Numbered from the stretch's first letter, positions 16,303-26,311 are shown. The stretch is DNA of 64,000 bases from JAIOSM01 sp964593725 (GCA_964593725.1 CAZQJS010000013.1:8449-72448); one strand, 5' to 3'. Notes: generated from the sequence alone by a model not told the origin. Numbers and translations are program-made.

Positions 16303-17622
16303 TTACATTTCTGTTTCCGGATGAAATACGTTAACACCCTTGAGGTCATCACCAAGATATTCGCGTTCATTTGGTCCCAGGATACCAAGGGACAGGCAGA
16401 TCAACGTCCATAAATGCACCACAGGGTAGTTGCTTCCATAATGTTCGCTCAACTCATGGATCTGGGCATGGCAGTTATGGCATGGTGCAATGCAGTAGTC
16501 AGCTCCTGTTGCTTTTATCTGGTTATCTTTAATTTTTCCATAGGCAAGTCTTTCCTCCTTGAACCCTGACTGCAGGAATCCTCCTCCTCCTCCGCAGCAG
16601 AAGTTGTTGGACTTGTTTGGTGTCATATCTATGAAATTTTCTTCTCCGACAACTGATTTTACTACAAATCTCAAATCCTCTGCAATTGGATCACCAAAGG
16701 ATTTGCGCACAATCTGACAGGGATCCTGGACAGTAAATTTGATTTTCAGATCTTTATTCCAGTCAGAATTAACCTTAAGTTTACCTTCCCTTATCCATCT
16801 TGCATAATATTCATAAATATTTTTTACCTGGAATTTATGCTCAATATTGAATTTTTTCAGTCCTGCCAGGACTGAGAATGTTACATGCCCTCACTCGGTA
16901 TTGAGGAACGTTTTGCACCCCACATCATCTGCGGCATTTGCCGTCTGTTTTGTAAGATGTTTCCATGCATCGTCATCAGCCATGAACATACAATAGTTCT
17001 CTCCTGCCCATCCTTTACTTGTATATGTCCAGTCTGCACCAACAAGATGCAGAATTTTCCATAGAGGCACAAGTTCATCAGGTTCTGTTACAGGCTCCCT
17101 GGAATTCTGGTTAAGTACAAATTCGGTTCCCTGTTTATCAATGGGGGCTTTCATATCTGCAAACTCGGGCTGGGCCTCCTGGTACTCCTCAAGTACATCA
17201 TTCACAACAAATTCAAAATCATCTGGAGGAGTACCCATGGCGCTGCCGGATTCATTTGCAAGGGCAGCATCACAGGAGCCCAGAATACCCTTTGGCCGGG
17301 TTTCCCTGGGCCATGACTGTCTGGTATAGAATATGAGCTGGGGAATATTTATCTCCATGGGGCATACATAAATACAGCGTTGGCACATTGTACACATCCA
17401 TGCCCACTCCGTGCTCAGGATCTCCTCATCCATGCCAAGGGCTGCCATTCTTAAGAATTTTCTCGGGTCCATATCCTTAAGTCCTGTGGCAGGACATCCG
17501 GATGAGCATGCTCCGCATGTAAGGCATGCATTCAGGTTCCCGCCGTCAGGCAGAAGTTCCATAACTTTATCTTTGAAGACACTTTTTCTGCCTCCGTCAA
17601 TCTTAATAGCTGCTTCAGCCAT
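16303..17622 (-). CDS. Selenocysteine-containing HdrD/DsrK-like iron-sulfur protein (in-frame UGA at 16891-16893)
   Basis: Read through the in-frame TGA, this is one 439-residue protein. Residues 33-43 (CLTCGACSSGC) and 77-87 (CTMCQRCIYVC) each carry four cysteines for a 4Fe-4S cluster. The C-terminal half has CCG-domain features: TVQDPCQIVRKSFG, NNFCCGGGGGF and CIAPCHNCHAQIHEL. Residue 244 is the TGA, in the context TE-Sec-GHVTFSVLAGLKKF, the place where relatives have ECGHA-like Cys. The frame continues without interruption on both sides. A 7-base-pair hairpin with loop GGC starts 16 bases after the TGA, as expected for a bacterial SECIS. Such proteins pass electrons between thiols or disulfides and ferredoxin or membrane complexes. 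A GGAGG site precedes the ATG and a terminator follows the stop. A nonsense mutation is the alternative. Confidence 0.8.
16858..16874 (-). promoter_or_regulatory. Candidate bacterial SECIS hairpin
   Basis: On the minus strand CAGTCCT-GGC-AGGACTG is a perfect 7-base-pair stem with a GGC loop. The loop begins 24 bases after the UGA at 16893-16891. Bacterial SECIS elements lie inside the coding region about 15-40 bases after UGA and carry a G among the first loop bases, which this one satisfies. Confidence 0.65.
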
Positions 17623-17758
17623 GCTGTGCTTTCCTCCGTTTTAAAACGATTGTATTAAAATTTAATATACTTAAGTAATAATTTATCATGCTCAATCACC
17701 CATATTTATTTCTCGTATTATGGCTGTTATGTCAATAGATTTTTTGAAAAAAGAGTGT

Positions 17759-17786
17759 TTGACAAATTATTTGTCTGCGCTAATAT
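17759..17786 (+). promoter_or_regulatory. Candidate sigma70 promoter of hrpA
   Basis: TTGACA at 17759-17764 and TAATAT at 17781-17786, 16 bases apart, 30 bases before the hrpA ATG. Perfect -35, 4 of 6 matches at -10. Confidence 0.5.
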
Positions 17787-17815
17787 CTGATAAATTATAT
17801 TGGTAACATTATACA

Positions 17816-20800
17816 ATGGTGCAGGCAAAAAACAGATATAAAAGTTTTAAGTTCAAAACAGTGCCAGACCTGCCCATACTCAGTAAAAAAGATGAAATCA
17901 TTGAAAAGATCAATCAACACAGTGTTGTTATAATTTCCGGTGAAACAGGATCGGGTAAAACAACCCAGATACCAAAGTTTCTTCTTGCAGCAGGTTATGG
18001 CAGGAGGAAAATGATAGGCTGCACCCAGCCACGCAGGATTGCCGCCATTAACGTTGCCCAAAGAATTGCCCATGAGCTGGGACAGAGCATTGGTGAGACC
18101 ATAGGTTATAAAATCAGGTTTGATGACAGATCATACAGGGAGTGTATGGTGAAGATTATGACCGATGGTATTTTACTTGCCGAAGCCCAAAAGGATGGAT
18201 TTTTAAATCAATACGAGGTGATCATTGTTGATGAAGCCCATGAAAGAAGCCTTAATATAGATTTTACCCTTGGGATATTAAGGAAGCTTACAAAAAAAAG
18301 AAAGGATTTAAAACTCATAATAACCTCTGCAACCCTGGATACGGAAAAATTTTCCAAAGCTTTTAACAATGCGCCTGTAATTGAAGTCTCAGGCAGGCTG
18401 TTTCCCGTCGAAGTTAAATATATGCAGGCAGGAAATCCAGATGACAGGGAAAATACAGAAACAGCAGCACAATATGAAGTTGAAAATGAAGAGTATGATT
18501 ACGTTGAGGGCGCAGCAAAGGCAGTTGATTATATTATTTCAAGATATCCGGATGGTGATATCCTTGTTTTTATGCCGACAGAGCAGGATATTTCAGAGAC
18601 CATTGAGCTTGTTGCGGCACACCAGAGAGATCATAAAACCCTTATTACACTACCTTTATTTGCACGCCTTGCATCAAAGGATCAGCAGAAAATCTTTTCA
18701 GGCAGTCCTTTTAGAAAAGTCATTGTTTCCACAAATGTTGCAGAAACTTCCCTTACAATACCATCCATCAGATATGTAATTGATACCGGACTTGCACGCA
18801 TACCAAGTTATTCCCCCCGCACCAGGACAACTTCCATGCCCGTGAAAAAGATATCCAGAAGCAGTGCAGACCAGCGAATGGGACGATGCGGCCGGGTGGC
18901 AAATGGTGTATGCATAAGACTGTTTTCAGAAGAAGACTTTAATTTGCGCCCTTTTTTTACACCCCCGGAGATTGTGAGGAGCAACCTTGCAGAAGTGATT
19001 TTAAGGATGATATCCTTAAGGCTTGGGGATGTAAAAAAGTTTCCCTTTATTGATTCTCCCTCGGAAAAAAGTATTAAAGACGGATTCAACACCTTAAAAG
19101 AGCTCGGTGCAATAAAAGAGAAAACCATATTAAAAGACAGAAAAAAACAGAAAACAGATACTCTTTCAAAAATTGGGAAAACCATGGCATCTATACCTGT
19201 TGACCCGAAACTATCCAGGATATTAATAGAGGCTGCAATGCGGGGGTGTATTGAGGAGGCATTGATTATCACATCGGCTCTGTCCACTTCCGACCCAAGG
19301 CAGCGCCCCAGGGATAAAGCACAGCATGCTGATCAGAAACATGGCCAGTGGAAAGACCCGGATTCTGATTTCATCTCCTATTTAAATATATGGAAGGCTT
19401 ACAAGGATGCAGCCAGAAGATTGAAATCAAGATCAAAATTGAGAAAATTTTGTCATGATAATTTTCTCTCCTTTAGAAGGCTTAAGGAGTGGGAGGATAT
19501 AAGCAGGCAGATTAAAAAGATTTTGTCTGAAAAAAAGATCAAAATCAACAGGATTCATTTCAAAAAAGGAACAAAGGGGCTTAAGTCAAAGGAGAACAGT
19601 CACGGGTCAGATATGTACAGGGCCATACACAAATCTTTACTGGCAGGCTATCTTACAAACATTGCCCATAAAAAGGAGAACCATATATTTAATGCGGCCA
19701 AGGGTCAGCAGGTAACAATATTTCCAGGTTCCAACCTGTTTAAGAGTGCAGGCCAGTGGATCATGGCAGCCCGGTTTGTTAAGACAAGCAGACTTTTTGC
19801 AAGGATTAATGCCAATATAGATCCTGCATGGGTGGAGGAGGTTGGAAAAAATTTCTGCACATATACATGGTCCTCACCCCATTATGAAAAAAAAAGGGGA
19901 GAGGTTATTGCCATGGAACAGGTCTCATTGTCAGGATTGGTGCTTGTGGCAGAAAGGCCTGTATCCTACGGCAGGATAAACCCGGAAGAAGCCGGTGATA
20001 TCTTTATCAGAAAAGCTCTCGTGGAGGGGGAGCTGGACAGAGGGTTTAAGTTTATGGTTCACAATGAGCAATTGATTGAAGAGCTTGAAGCCCTGGAGGA
20101 TAAGACAAGGAAAAGGGGAATTGTGGCAACAGATGATGATATCTTTCTGTTTTATAAAAACAGACTTAAAAAAAATTTCTATGATGTAAGAACATTTTCA
20201 AAGTTTCTTAAAGATAATGATGACTCATTTTTAAGGATGGCAAGGGATGATCTGATAAGAGCGCATGTTGATGAAGATGAACTTGCAAGCTTTCCTGACA
20301 CTCTGGAAATGGGCAGTGCAAAATTCAAGCTTGAATATATGTTCTCCCCCGGTGCAAAAGAAGATGGAGTAACTGTTAAAATCCCTGCTGCATCAGCTGC
20401 TTCAGTATCCAGCCATGCAATGGACAGACTTGTACCCGGCCTCCTTAACAGCAGGATTACAGGGCTTATTAAGAATCTTCCAAAAAAATACAGGATAAAT
20501 CTTCTGCCTGTGTCCGGGAAAGCTGCAATGATTGCGGAAAAGATACCAAAGGGAGATGACAGACCTCTGTTTACACTATTGAGCAGGATCATTAAAGAGC
20601 GATTCAATGTTGATATTCCGGCATCGGCCTGGTCAGATGAAAATCTTGAACCCCATCTTAAGATGCGTATCTCAATCAGGGATGAAAAAGACAGGGAAAT
20701 TGCAGCTTCCAGGGATAAGGCCCTTATAAACAGGTACCATGACACTGATTTTGAACACCAGGATGCATTGGGAAAAGAGCGTGCAGAATATGAAAGAGGC

Positions 20801-21679
20801 AGTGTTGTATCATGGGATTTCAAAGATGTTGGCATACCAATAAAAATAGAGCAGTCCAATGGCATTTTTTATAATGTTTTCAAGGGACTTGCCATGGAAG
20901 GCGGAAAGGTTGCCCTGCGCCTGTACAGATCAGAGAAACTCTTTAATAAAGGCCATAAAGAGGGCGTAATGGGACTGTACCAAACAGCATATACTGAACA
21001 GTTTAAAACATTACAAAGGGATTTGAGATCATCGTTTATTATTAAAAAACATGCAGGTTTTTTTGGCGGCGCAAAAAAAATTCAAAGTGAACTCTTTGAT
21101 GCCATAACAAGGCATCTTTTTTTAAAGGATATAAGGGAAGAAAAAGAGTTTAATCAATATGCATTACAGATTTTTCCAAAGCTTTACAATAAAACAATTG
21201 AGTTCTGCAATGTCGTGGATCTTATCATGGACGGGTACCAGGCAACAGATACCTTTCTTAAAAAGCTATCCCTTAGAGCAGGTACAAGGGCTAAAGCAGG
21301 AAAGTTGATTGAGCACCTGTACTGTGATCTTAAAAATCTTGTGCCTGAAAATTTTCTTAAGCTATATGAACATGACAGGCTCGGACATATCCCCAGATAT
21401 TTAAAGGCAATCAGAATAAGGGCAGGGCGGGGTTTTGATGATCCTCTGAAGGACAGTAAAAAGGCTTTTACCGTTGAAAAATATTCAAAGCAGTTAAATG
21501 CCCTGCTTGAAAATTTGTCCCAAAAAACATCTTTTGAAAAGAGTGAAAAGATTGAACAGTTTTTCTGGATGCTGGAGGAGTATAAAATATCAGTTTTTGC
21601 CCAGGAGGTAAAACCTGTAATTAAAGTATCTGCAAAAATACTTGATGGTTTTTTACTGGAAATTTCAACAATGGTGTAA
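17816..21679 (+). CDS. hrpA: ATP-dependent RNA helicase HrpA (DEAH box)
   Basis: A 1287-residue protein close in length to E. coli HrpA. The helicase core is complete: GETGSGKT (42-49), TQPRRIAA, DEAH (139-142), ITSATLD, and QRMGRCGRV in motif VI. It is followed by the helicase-associated HA2 and OB regions and a long C-terminal DUF3418-type region. It unwinds RNA and is linked in other bacteria to mRNA processing and rescue of stalled ribosomes. It stands alone behind its own promoter and is not in an operon with its neighbours. Confidence 0.95.
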   Translation: MVQAKNRYKSFKFKTVPDLPILSKKDEIIEKINQHSVVIISGETGSGKTTQIPKFLLAAGYGRRKMIGCTQPRRIAAINVAQRIAHELGQSIGETIGYKIRFDDRSYRECMVKIMTDGILLAEAQKDGFLNQYEVIIVDEAHERSLNIDFTLGILRKLTKKRKDLKLIITSATLDTEKFSKAFNNAPVIEVSGRLFPVEVKYMQAGNPDDRENTETAAQYEVENEEYDYVEGAAKAVDYIISRYPDGDILVFMPTEQDISETIELVAAHQRDHKTLITLPLFARLASKDQQKIFSGSPFRKVIVSTNVAETSLTIPSIRYVIDTGLARIPSYSPRTRTTSMPVKKISRSSADQRMGRCGRVANGVCIRLFSEEDFNLRPFFTPPEIVRSNLAEVILRMISLRLGDVKKFPFIDSPSEKSIKDGFNTLKELGAIKEKTILKDRKKQKTDTLSKIGKTMASIPVDPKLSRILIEAAMRGCIEEALIITSALSTSDPRQRPRDKAQHADQKHGQWKDPDSDFISYLNIWKAYKDAARRLKSRSKLRKFCHDNFLSFRRLKEWEDISRQIKKILSEKKIKINRIHFKKGTKGLKSKENSHGSDMYRAIHKSLLAGYLTNIAHKKENHIFNAAKGQQVTIFPGSNLFKSAGQWIMAARFVKTSRLFARINANIDPAWVEEVGKNFCTYTWSSPHYEKKRGEVIAMEQVSLSGLVLVAERPVSYGRINPEEAGDIFIRKALVEGELDRGFKFMVHNEQLIEELEALEDKTRKRGIVATDDDIFLFYKNRLKKNFYDVRTFSKFLKDNDDSFLRMARDDLIRAHVDEDELASFPDTLEMGSAKFKLEYMFSPGAKEDGVTVKIPAASAASVSSHAMDRLVPGLLNSRITGLIKNLPKKYRINLLPVSGKAAMIAEKIPKGDDRPLFTLLSRIIKERFNVDIPASAWSDENLEPHLKMRISIRDEKDREIAASRDKALINRYHDTDFEHQDALGKERAEYERGSVVSWDFKDVGIPIKIEQSNGIFYNVFKGLAMEGGKVALRLYRSEKLFNKGHKEGVMGLYQTAYTEQFKTLQRDLRSSFIIKKHAGFFGGAKKIQSELFDAITRHLFLKDIREEKEFNQYALQIFPKLYNKTIEFCNVVDLIMDGYQATDTFLKKLSLRAGTRAKAGKLIEHLYCDLKNLVPENFLKLYEHDRLGHIPRYLKAIRIRAGRGFDDPLKDSKKAFTVEKYSKQLNALLENLSQKTSFEKSEKIEQFFWMLEEYKISVFAQEVKPVIKVSAKILDGFLLEISTMV

Positions 21680-21694
21680 TGGATATTTAAAACC

Positions 21695-21808
21695 TTGACA
21701 TCGGTTCTGTTTTCCTTCATATTTTTATTTATTGAAAATGAAGGAAAACTTTAAGGTTGGATTAATTGTTTTCCTTTAATCGGCTGGTTTAATAAAATGA
21801 AGGAAAAC
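21695..21808 (+). promoter_or_regulatory. Promoter region with two pairs of inverted repeats
   Basis: TTGACA at 21695-21700 is followed 17 bases later by CATATT (21718-21723). Two inverted-repeat pairs follow. GTTTTCCTTCAT (21709-21720) faces ATGAAGGAAAAC (21738-21749). GTTTTCCTTTAAT (21768-21780) faces ATGAAGGAAAAC (21797-21808). The first arm lies between -35 and -10 and the last arm contains the likely ribosome site (AAGGAA, 21800-21805) of the next gene. The layout fits either repressor binding or an RNA hairpin that hides the ribosome site. Confidence 0.5.
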
Positions 21809-21811
21809 CAT

Positions 21812-22849
21812 ATGATTTTCAGAGAATTGAGCAATGGTCAGGCTAAATTTTTTATTGATACTGTCCAGCTGTATGATGCTTATAAAGATGCCTTTGTAAA
21901 AAATAAATCCTGCAAAGGGGGCATGCACTGGAAAAAATCAAAGAACAGAGAATATCTTTTCAGGACCCGTGACCGTTATGGTAATGGTAAAAGTCTTGGT
22001 CCAAGATCAGAGAGAACAGAGAAAATATTTGCAAGGTTCAAAAAAAATAAAGAAAAGGTTAGCAGACATTTTTCAAGTTTAAAGAGTAGGTTAAAGGAGC
22101 AGGCACGATTTTGTAAAGCAGCTAAGATTCAACGGGTGCCAAGGGTTGTAACAAACCTGTTAAGGCTGCTGGATCAAAGGAAAGTTCTGGGAAATAGTTT
22201 CATGGTCATAGGCACAAATGCTCTTTTTGCTTATGAAGCAGCAGCAGGTGTCTTCCTTGATCAGGATATTCTGGCCACCTCAGATATGGATATCTTGTGG
22301 GACCCGCGGCCGAAACTGGTGCTTGTATCGGATAATGAGCCTGGGAGGGCAGATTTTATGGATATTATCCGAAAAGCAGACAAATCTTTTGAGATAATGG
22401 ATAAAAACAGTTTCAGGGCGGTTAATAAAGATGGATACATGATTGATCTCTTAAAACCAGTGCCTTCAATGGCTTTTATGCAGGAAAAGAAACAGGTTGG
22501 AGGAAAATATGACCTTGAAGCAGTGGAAATCATGAATCTGGAATGGTTATTGTCATCTCCGAAATTTGTGCAGACCGTTATCGGAGATGACGGTTTTCCT
22601 GCCACAATGGTTGTTCCTGATCCCCGGGCATTTTCTCTCCATAAGTTATGGCTCGGCAGCCAGGAGGGGCGCGACCCTTTAAAAAGAAGGCGTGATACCC
22701 AGCAGGGGGTAACCACAGCAAGGCTGGTGCTCAGATATCTTCCCCAATACATGTTTAAATCATCTGCATTGAGGATGTTTCCGGCAGCGATTGTTGAAAG
22801 CGCCAGACAGGCAATAGACGATATGCAGATACCGCCTGATTTCGAATAA
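21812..22849 (+). CDS. GSU2403-type nucleotidyltransferase-fold protein
   Basis: The start was set at 21812 (MIFRELSNGQAK) because AAGGAA at 21800-21805 is well spaced for it; an in-frame ATG at 21797 adds 5 residues and lies inside an inverted repeat. The 345-residue protein resembles the GSU2403 family of nucleotidyltransferase-fold proteins. It has a basic helical N-terminus, then SFMVIGTNALFAYEAAAGV, the acidic TSDMDILWDPRP that would supply the metal-binding Asp pair, GYMIDLLKP with a third Asp, and ALHKLW-like FSLHKLWLGSQEGRDPLKRRRD. Substrate is unknown; the fold is shared with minimal nucleotidyltransferases of defence and toxin systems. The repeats upstream suggest tight control. Confidence 0.7.
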   Translation: MIFRELSNGQAKFFIDTVQLYDAYKDAFVKNKSCKGGMHWKKSKNREYLFRTRDRYGNGKSLGPRSERTEKIFARFKKNKEKVSRHFSSLKSRLKEQARFCKAAKIQRVPRVVTNLLRLLDQRKVLGNSFMVIGTNALFAYEAAAGVFLDQDILATSDMDILWDPRPKLVLVSDNEPGRADFMDIIRKADKSFEIMDKNSFRAVNKDGYMIDLLKPVPSMAFMQEKKQVGGKYDLEAVEIMNLEWLLSSPKFVQTVIGDDGFPATMVVPDPRAFSLHKLWLGSQEGRDPLKRRRDTQQGVTTARLVLRYLPQYMFKSSALRMFPAAIVESARQAIDDMQIPPDFE

Positions 22850-23008
22850 CAGGCCTTATCTGCGCTGCTGTACATATTTTCGTGCGAAAAACTGTAATTA
22901 TTAAAGGTTGCTTTCCTGCCCTGGACAAGGTAAAATAAGTATAAAAAATATTTTCCTTAAAGATCCGTGTAATTAGATTTTAAATCAACATAATCAACAG
23001 GTTGATCA

Positions 23009-23758
23009 ATGGAAAAACGGAAACACAAAGTATTGATTGTTGACGATGAAAAGGCGCTCAGTCAGGCTATTGGCCCTGTAATGGAGAAAATCGGAGTTGA
23101 ATATCTGATATGCGAAAACAGTGACCATGGCCTTGAAATATTGACAAAGTCATCATTCCCCTTCTCCCTTGCAATATCAGTCCTGCACTCTTCCGGAGGA
23201 GCAGGTTTGAGATTTCTTGGACAGGTAAAGGAGAAGAGCCCGAAAACCATAAGGTTTTTAATCAGTGATACGTTAAATATGGAGCAGTTTGTTAAAGCTG
23301 TTAACAAGGGGATTGTACAGCAATATGTGCAAAAACCATGGGAGATCAGTGATATTGCTGCAAAAGTTAAGGAAGGAGTCGTAAGATTCAGGCATGCCTT
23401 TGAAAATGAAAAACTTGTTCAGCATACCATTAAACAGAACAAAAAACTCTATTTACTGAGCAATGTACTTGATGAAAAAGTGTCCGGGCATATACAAAAG
23501 ATGGAACGGCTTGATAGAGAAACAGCTGAGATAAGAGCCAGGCTTGCTGAAGTTAAAGCAGAAATAAATAAAGGTGAACATATAAAGGCCGGACCTCAGA
23601 GTGAATATTTTGAGAAATTTTTAAAAAACCACGATCTTTTAGAAAAAAGTAAATTTAACAATTTGTTTAATGATACTATACGCAAACTTTTCAGGGAATT
23701 CAGCACCATTGCACAAAAAAGCGGTTTTGAATTACCCCATGGGCAGATCAGGGAGTGA
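23009..23758 (+). CDS. Degenerate receiver-domain protein with coiled-coil tail
   Basis: A 249-residue protein. Residues 1-125 are a response-regulator receiver fold: the acidic pair D12-D13 (VLIVDDEKA) and the conserved Lys in QYVQKPW are kept. The phosphoacceptor position in LAISVLHSSGG carries Val58 instead of Asp, so it cannot be phosphorylated in the usual way. Residues 130-250 form a coiled coil without an output domain I recognise. It ends 3 bases before the next gene (DUF342 protein), with which it is surely co-transcribed. Confidence 0.75.
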   Translation: MEKRKHKVLIVDDEKALSQAIGPVMEKIGVEYLICENSDHGLEILTKSSFPFSLAISVLHSSGGAGLRFLGQVKEKSPKTIRFLISDTLNMEQFVKAVNKGIVQQYVQKPWEISDIAAKVKEGVVRFRHAFENEKLVQHTIKQNKKLYLLSNVLDEKVSGHIQKMERLDRETAEIRARLAEVKAEINKGEHIKAGPQSEYFEKFLKNHDLLEKSKFNNLFNDTIRKLFREFSTIAQKSGFELPHGQIRE

Positions 23759-23761
23759 AAA

Positions 23762-26311
23762 GTGCCAGAGAAAAAGTCTGATAAAAAATTTCAAATTATT
23801 CTGATTAACAATTCTGAAAACGCCTTTGATGAAGTGACAAATTTTCTCAAGGATTCTGAAATATTTTCAAGGATTGAAGTATTGTCCTTTTCACAAACAA
23901 AATATTTTGATTATCTTGAACAGCATAAAAAGAATGCTCCCGGCCTTGTCATCTCATTTTCAGATTCTGGAAATACCTACGGCGCAATATTCGGGAGGGT
24001 AAGAGAGCTGTATCCTGAGACAAGAAGGCTGCTTGTAGTAAAATCAGATGAAAAAGGTCTTTTGATAAGTGCTTTAAATAAAGATATAATTCATTTCTGT
24101 TTTGCATTGCCCCTGGGAAAATCATATTTTTCAGAACTTATAAGCTCATGTATCAGCAAGGCAGAACATGGTGGCTCATGGGAATATGCTAAACGGGTTG
24201 TTGATGAGCAAAAGATTAAGATATACAGAATAGCTAAAGGCTTTAAGGAAAAAGATGAGAAATATTTGAAAATATTAAGTCAGAAAAGAGCTGACTATAA
24301 GAGTTTAAAAGATAAACTTAAGGAATCAGAGAAAACACTTCAAAATGATTTTTTCCTTGGAAAGTACCTTGATAAAAAAAAAATACCCATGGTGGCCGAT
24401 GATCTGCTCGCTGAGTTTAAAATAATGGCTGACAATATTGCTTTTGTGTTTGAAAAGACAGCTTTAAAACACTCAATTGCTTTTGAAAAGGAAAAATATA
24501 TTGATATTCTGGAGGGTAAGAATCAGGCTGAACAAGGTAATGGTGCTGAACATGGGGCATGGGTTATAAATGCCCTTTTTTCCCATGAAGTGGATGGTAT
24601 TGAAGCCGGTCAAAAAGCAGAGCAGGAAACTAAAACTGTTTTTGGTGCAGACAATTTAAAGGCAGATGATAATATACAGAACAGGGGCAAGGCCGATGCA
24701 TCAGAACAGGATGCTGATTCTGATGATTTTATGGATCACCTGGAACAGGTGCTTGAATTTACTATGGGTGATGACCGCTTATCAATGCAGATTACCATTA
24801 AAAAGAGGGAATCTGATCTGTTGAGTGTTGATAATATTTTTGAATATCTGCACAGGCTTGGTGTAAGCTACGGGCTGATCAGTGAAAAGGTGCTGGAGGC
24901 ATGGCTTGACAACAGAGCAACAGCAGAACCTCTGGTTGTGGCAAAGGGTACTGAACCTGTGCAGCCTGTGGATGGGAAAGTAGTTTATCATTTTGATACT
25001 GATTTTATACATGCAGGCAGGGTCAAGGAAGATGGATCCATTGATTTCAGAGAAAGGGGGAGTATTCCCTTTGTGGAAGAGAACAGTCTTCTTGCCGGGA
25101 AAACTCCGGCTAAACCTGGAAAACCCGGTATTGATGTTTCAGGTGCCGGTATTGCTGTAAAAGAGCCGGTTGACCCAGTATTTGTTGCAGGTGAGAATAC
25201 CTTTGAAACCGATGGCGGGTTAAAAATTTTTGCAAAGGCAGGGGGGCAGCCCCACCTTGATGCCATGGGAGTTGTGTCTGTGGCCCCAGTGCTGAATATT
25301 AACAGTGATGTTGATTTTGAGACAGGTAATATATCCTTTAAGGGCAGCATTGTTGTAAATGGCACAGTAAAAGAGGGGTTCAAGGTTGAGGGTACAAATC
25401 TCACCGCTGACCAGGTTGAAGGTGCCAGAATAAATCTTACAGGTGACCTGAATGTGAGCAACGGCATAATTGATTCTGAGATTAATGCCCAGGGGAATAT
25501 ACAGGCAAAGTATATAAACTCTACATCCATAAATACATTTGGTGATCTTATCATAACAACCGAAATACTGGATTCTCTGGTTAATCTTACAGGAAAATTT
25601 TCAGGCCCTGGTGCCAGGATCATTGGTTCAAAAATCGTGGCCAAGGGCGGGATAGAGGCCGGGCAGGTCGGTACAACAGGCTCAAAACCTGTAAAACTCA
25701 GGGTTGGAGTGGATGATTACATAATCAGACTTGTGGGAAGAGTGGATAAGCAGTTGATGGTAAATAAAGAAGAGTGTGATACACTTGATAAACAGATTAA
25801 TGTCTTAAAAAAAGAGGATGAAGGATATTTTGAAAGTGTGTCTGGTGCAGCTTACACCCAGGATAGAACCCAGCTTGAAATAAAGAGCAGAAAGGAAGAA
25901 CTTAACAGGTTAAAGAAAACTGATGCCACTGAAAAGGTCAGGGATCTGGAAGATGAAATTAAAGAACTTGAGAAAAAGGCGGACAGGGCAGGGGAAATGG
26001 TTGAGGATGCTTTAAATCAGCAGGACAGGATAGCAGAAGAGATAAAGGTATATAAAAAGAAAATTGAGGAGATGGAAAAAAAGAATATTGACCTTGTAAA
26101 TGAGAAAAAAGCCTTGACACAGTATTCCAAAAAAGGCGAAACTCTTGCAAGGGTGATGGTTAACGGCAGAGTACTTGCAGGAACAAAGATTGAGAGTTCC
26201 AAATCTTCATTTATAGTCAGGGATGACACATCAAAGTGTAAAATTGAAGAGGTGGAGGTAAAGGCCGGTACCAGCGCAAAATACCCGGAAATAGTACTGG
26301 TGAATCTATAA
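23762..26311 (+). CDS. DUF342/FapA-family protein with receiver-like N-terminus
   Basis: Starts at a GTG three bases after the preceding stop. The 849-residue protein opens with a receiver-like fold (residues about 8-130: FQIILINNSENAFDEV, PGLVISFSDSG, FCFALPLGKS) that lacks the acidic pair and has no clear phosphoacceptor. A coiled-coil and acidic linker (150-330) follow. A DUF342 module (about 335-685) shows GVSYGLISEKVLEAWL, FDTDFIHAGRVKEDGSIDFRERG, NSLLAGKTPAKPGKPG and beta-helix rungs such as INLTGDLNVSNGIIDSEINAQGNI. A long coiled coil (690-800) and a beta tail end it. It is a larger paralogue of the 642-residue protein at 10.9 kb. With the pseudo-receiver upstream and the hybrid kinase downstream it looks like part of a signalling assembly. 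Confidence 0.8.
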   Translation: MPEKKSDKKFQIILINNSENAFDEVTNFLKDSEIFSRIEVLSFSQTKYFDYLEQHKKNAPGLVISFSDSGNTYGAIFGRVRELYPETRRLLVVKSDEKGLLISALNKDIIHFCFALPLGKSYFSELISSCISKAEHGGSWEYAKRVVDEQKIKIYRIAKGFKEKDEKYLKILSQKRADYKSLKDKLKESEKTLQNDFFLGKYLDKKKIPMVADDLLAEFKIMADNIAFVFEKTALKHSIAFEKEKYIDILEGKNQAEQGNGAEHGAWVINALFSHEVDGIEAGQKAEQETKTVFGADNLKADDNIQNRGKADASEQDADSDDFMDHLEQVLEFTMGDDRLSMQITIKKRESDLLSVDNIFEYLHRLGVSYGLISEKVLEAWLDNRATAEPLVVAKGTEPVQPVDGKVVYHFDTDFIHAGRVKEDGSIDFRERGSIPFVEENSLLAGKTPAKPGKPGIDVSGAGIAVKEPVDPVFVAGENTFETDGGLKIFAKAGGQPHLDAMGVVSVAPVLNINSDVDFETGNISFKGSIVVNGTVKEGFKVEGTNLTADQVEGARINLTGDLNVSNGIIDSEINAQGNIQAKYINSTSINTFGDLIITTEILDSLVNLTGKFSGPGARIIGSKIVAKGGIEAGQVGTTGSKPVKLRVGVDDYIIRLVGRVDKQLMVNKEECDTLDKQINVLKKEDEGYFESVSGAAYTQDRTQLEIKSRKEELNRLKKTDATEKVRDLEDEIKELEKKADRAGEMVEDALNQQDRIAEEIKVYKKKIEEMEKKNIDLVNEKKALTQYSKKGETLARVMVNGRVLAGTKIESSKSSFIVRDDTSKCKIEEVEVKAGTSAKYPEIVLVNL

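Noticed and set aside
16891..16893. TGA as an ordinary nonsense mutation splitting the iron-sulfur gene
   Set aside because: The frame is intact for about 195 codons beyond it, conserved motifs continue, and a SECIS-like hairpin sits at the right distance, so recoding is more likely than decay.
20179..20865. Long minus-strand open frame of 228 codons
   Set aside because: Antisense to the well-supported hrpA gene, with serine/leucine-rich shadow composition and no motifs.
24988..25644. Minus-strand open frame of 218 codons
   Set aside because: Antisense shadow of the DUF342 beta-helix region, where repetitive codons keep the reverse frame open.
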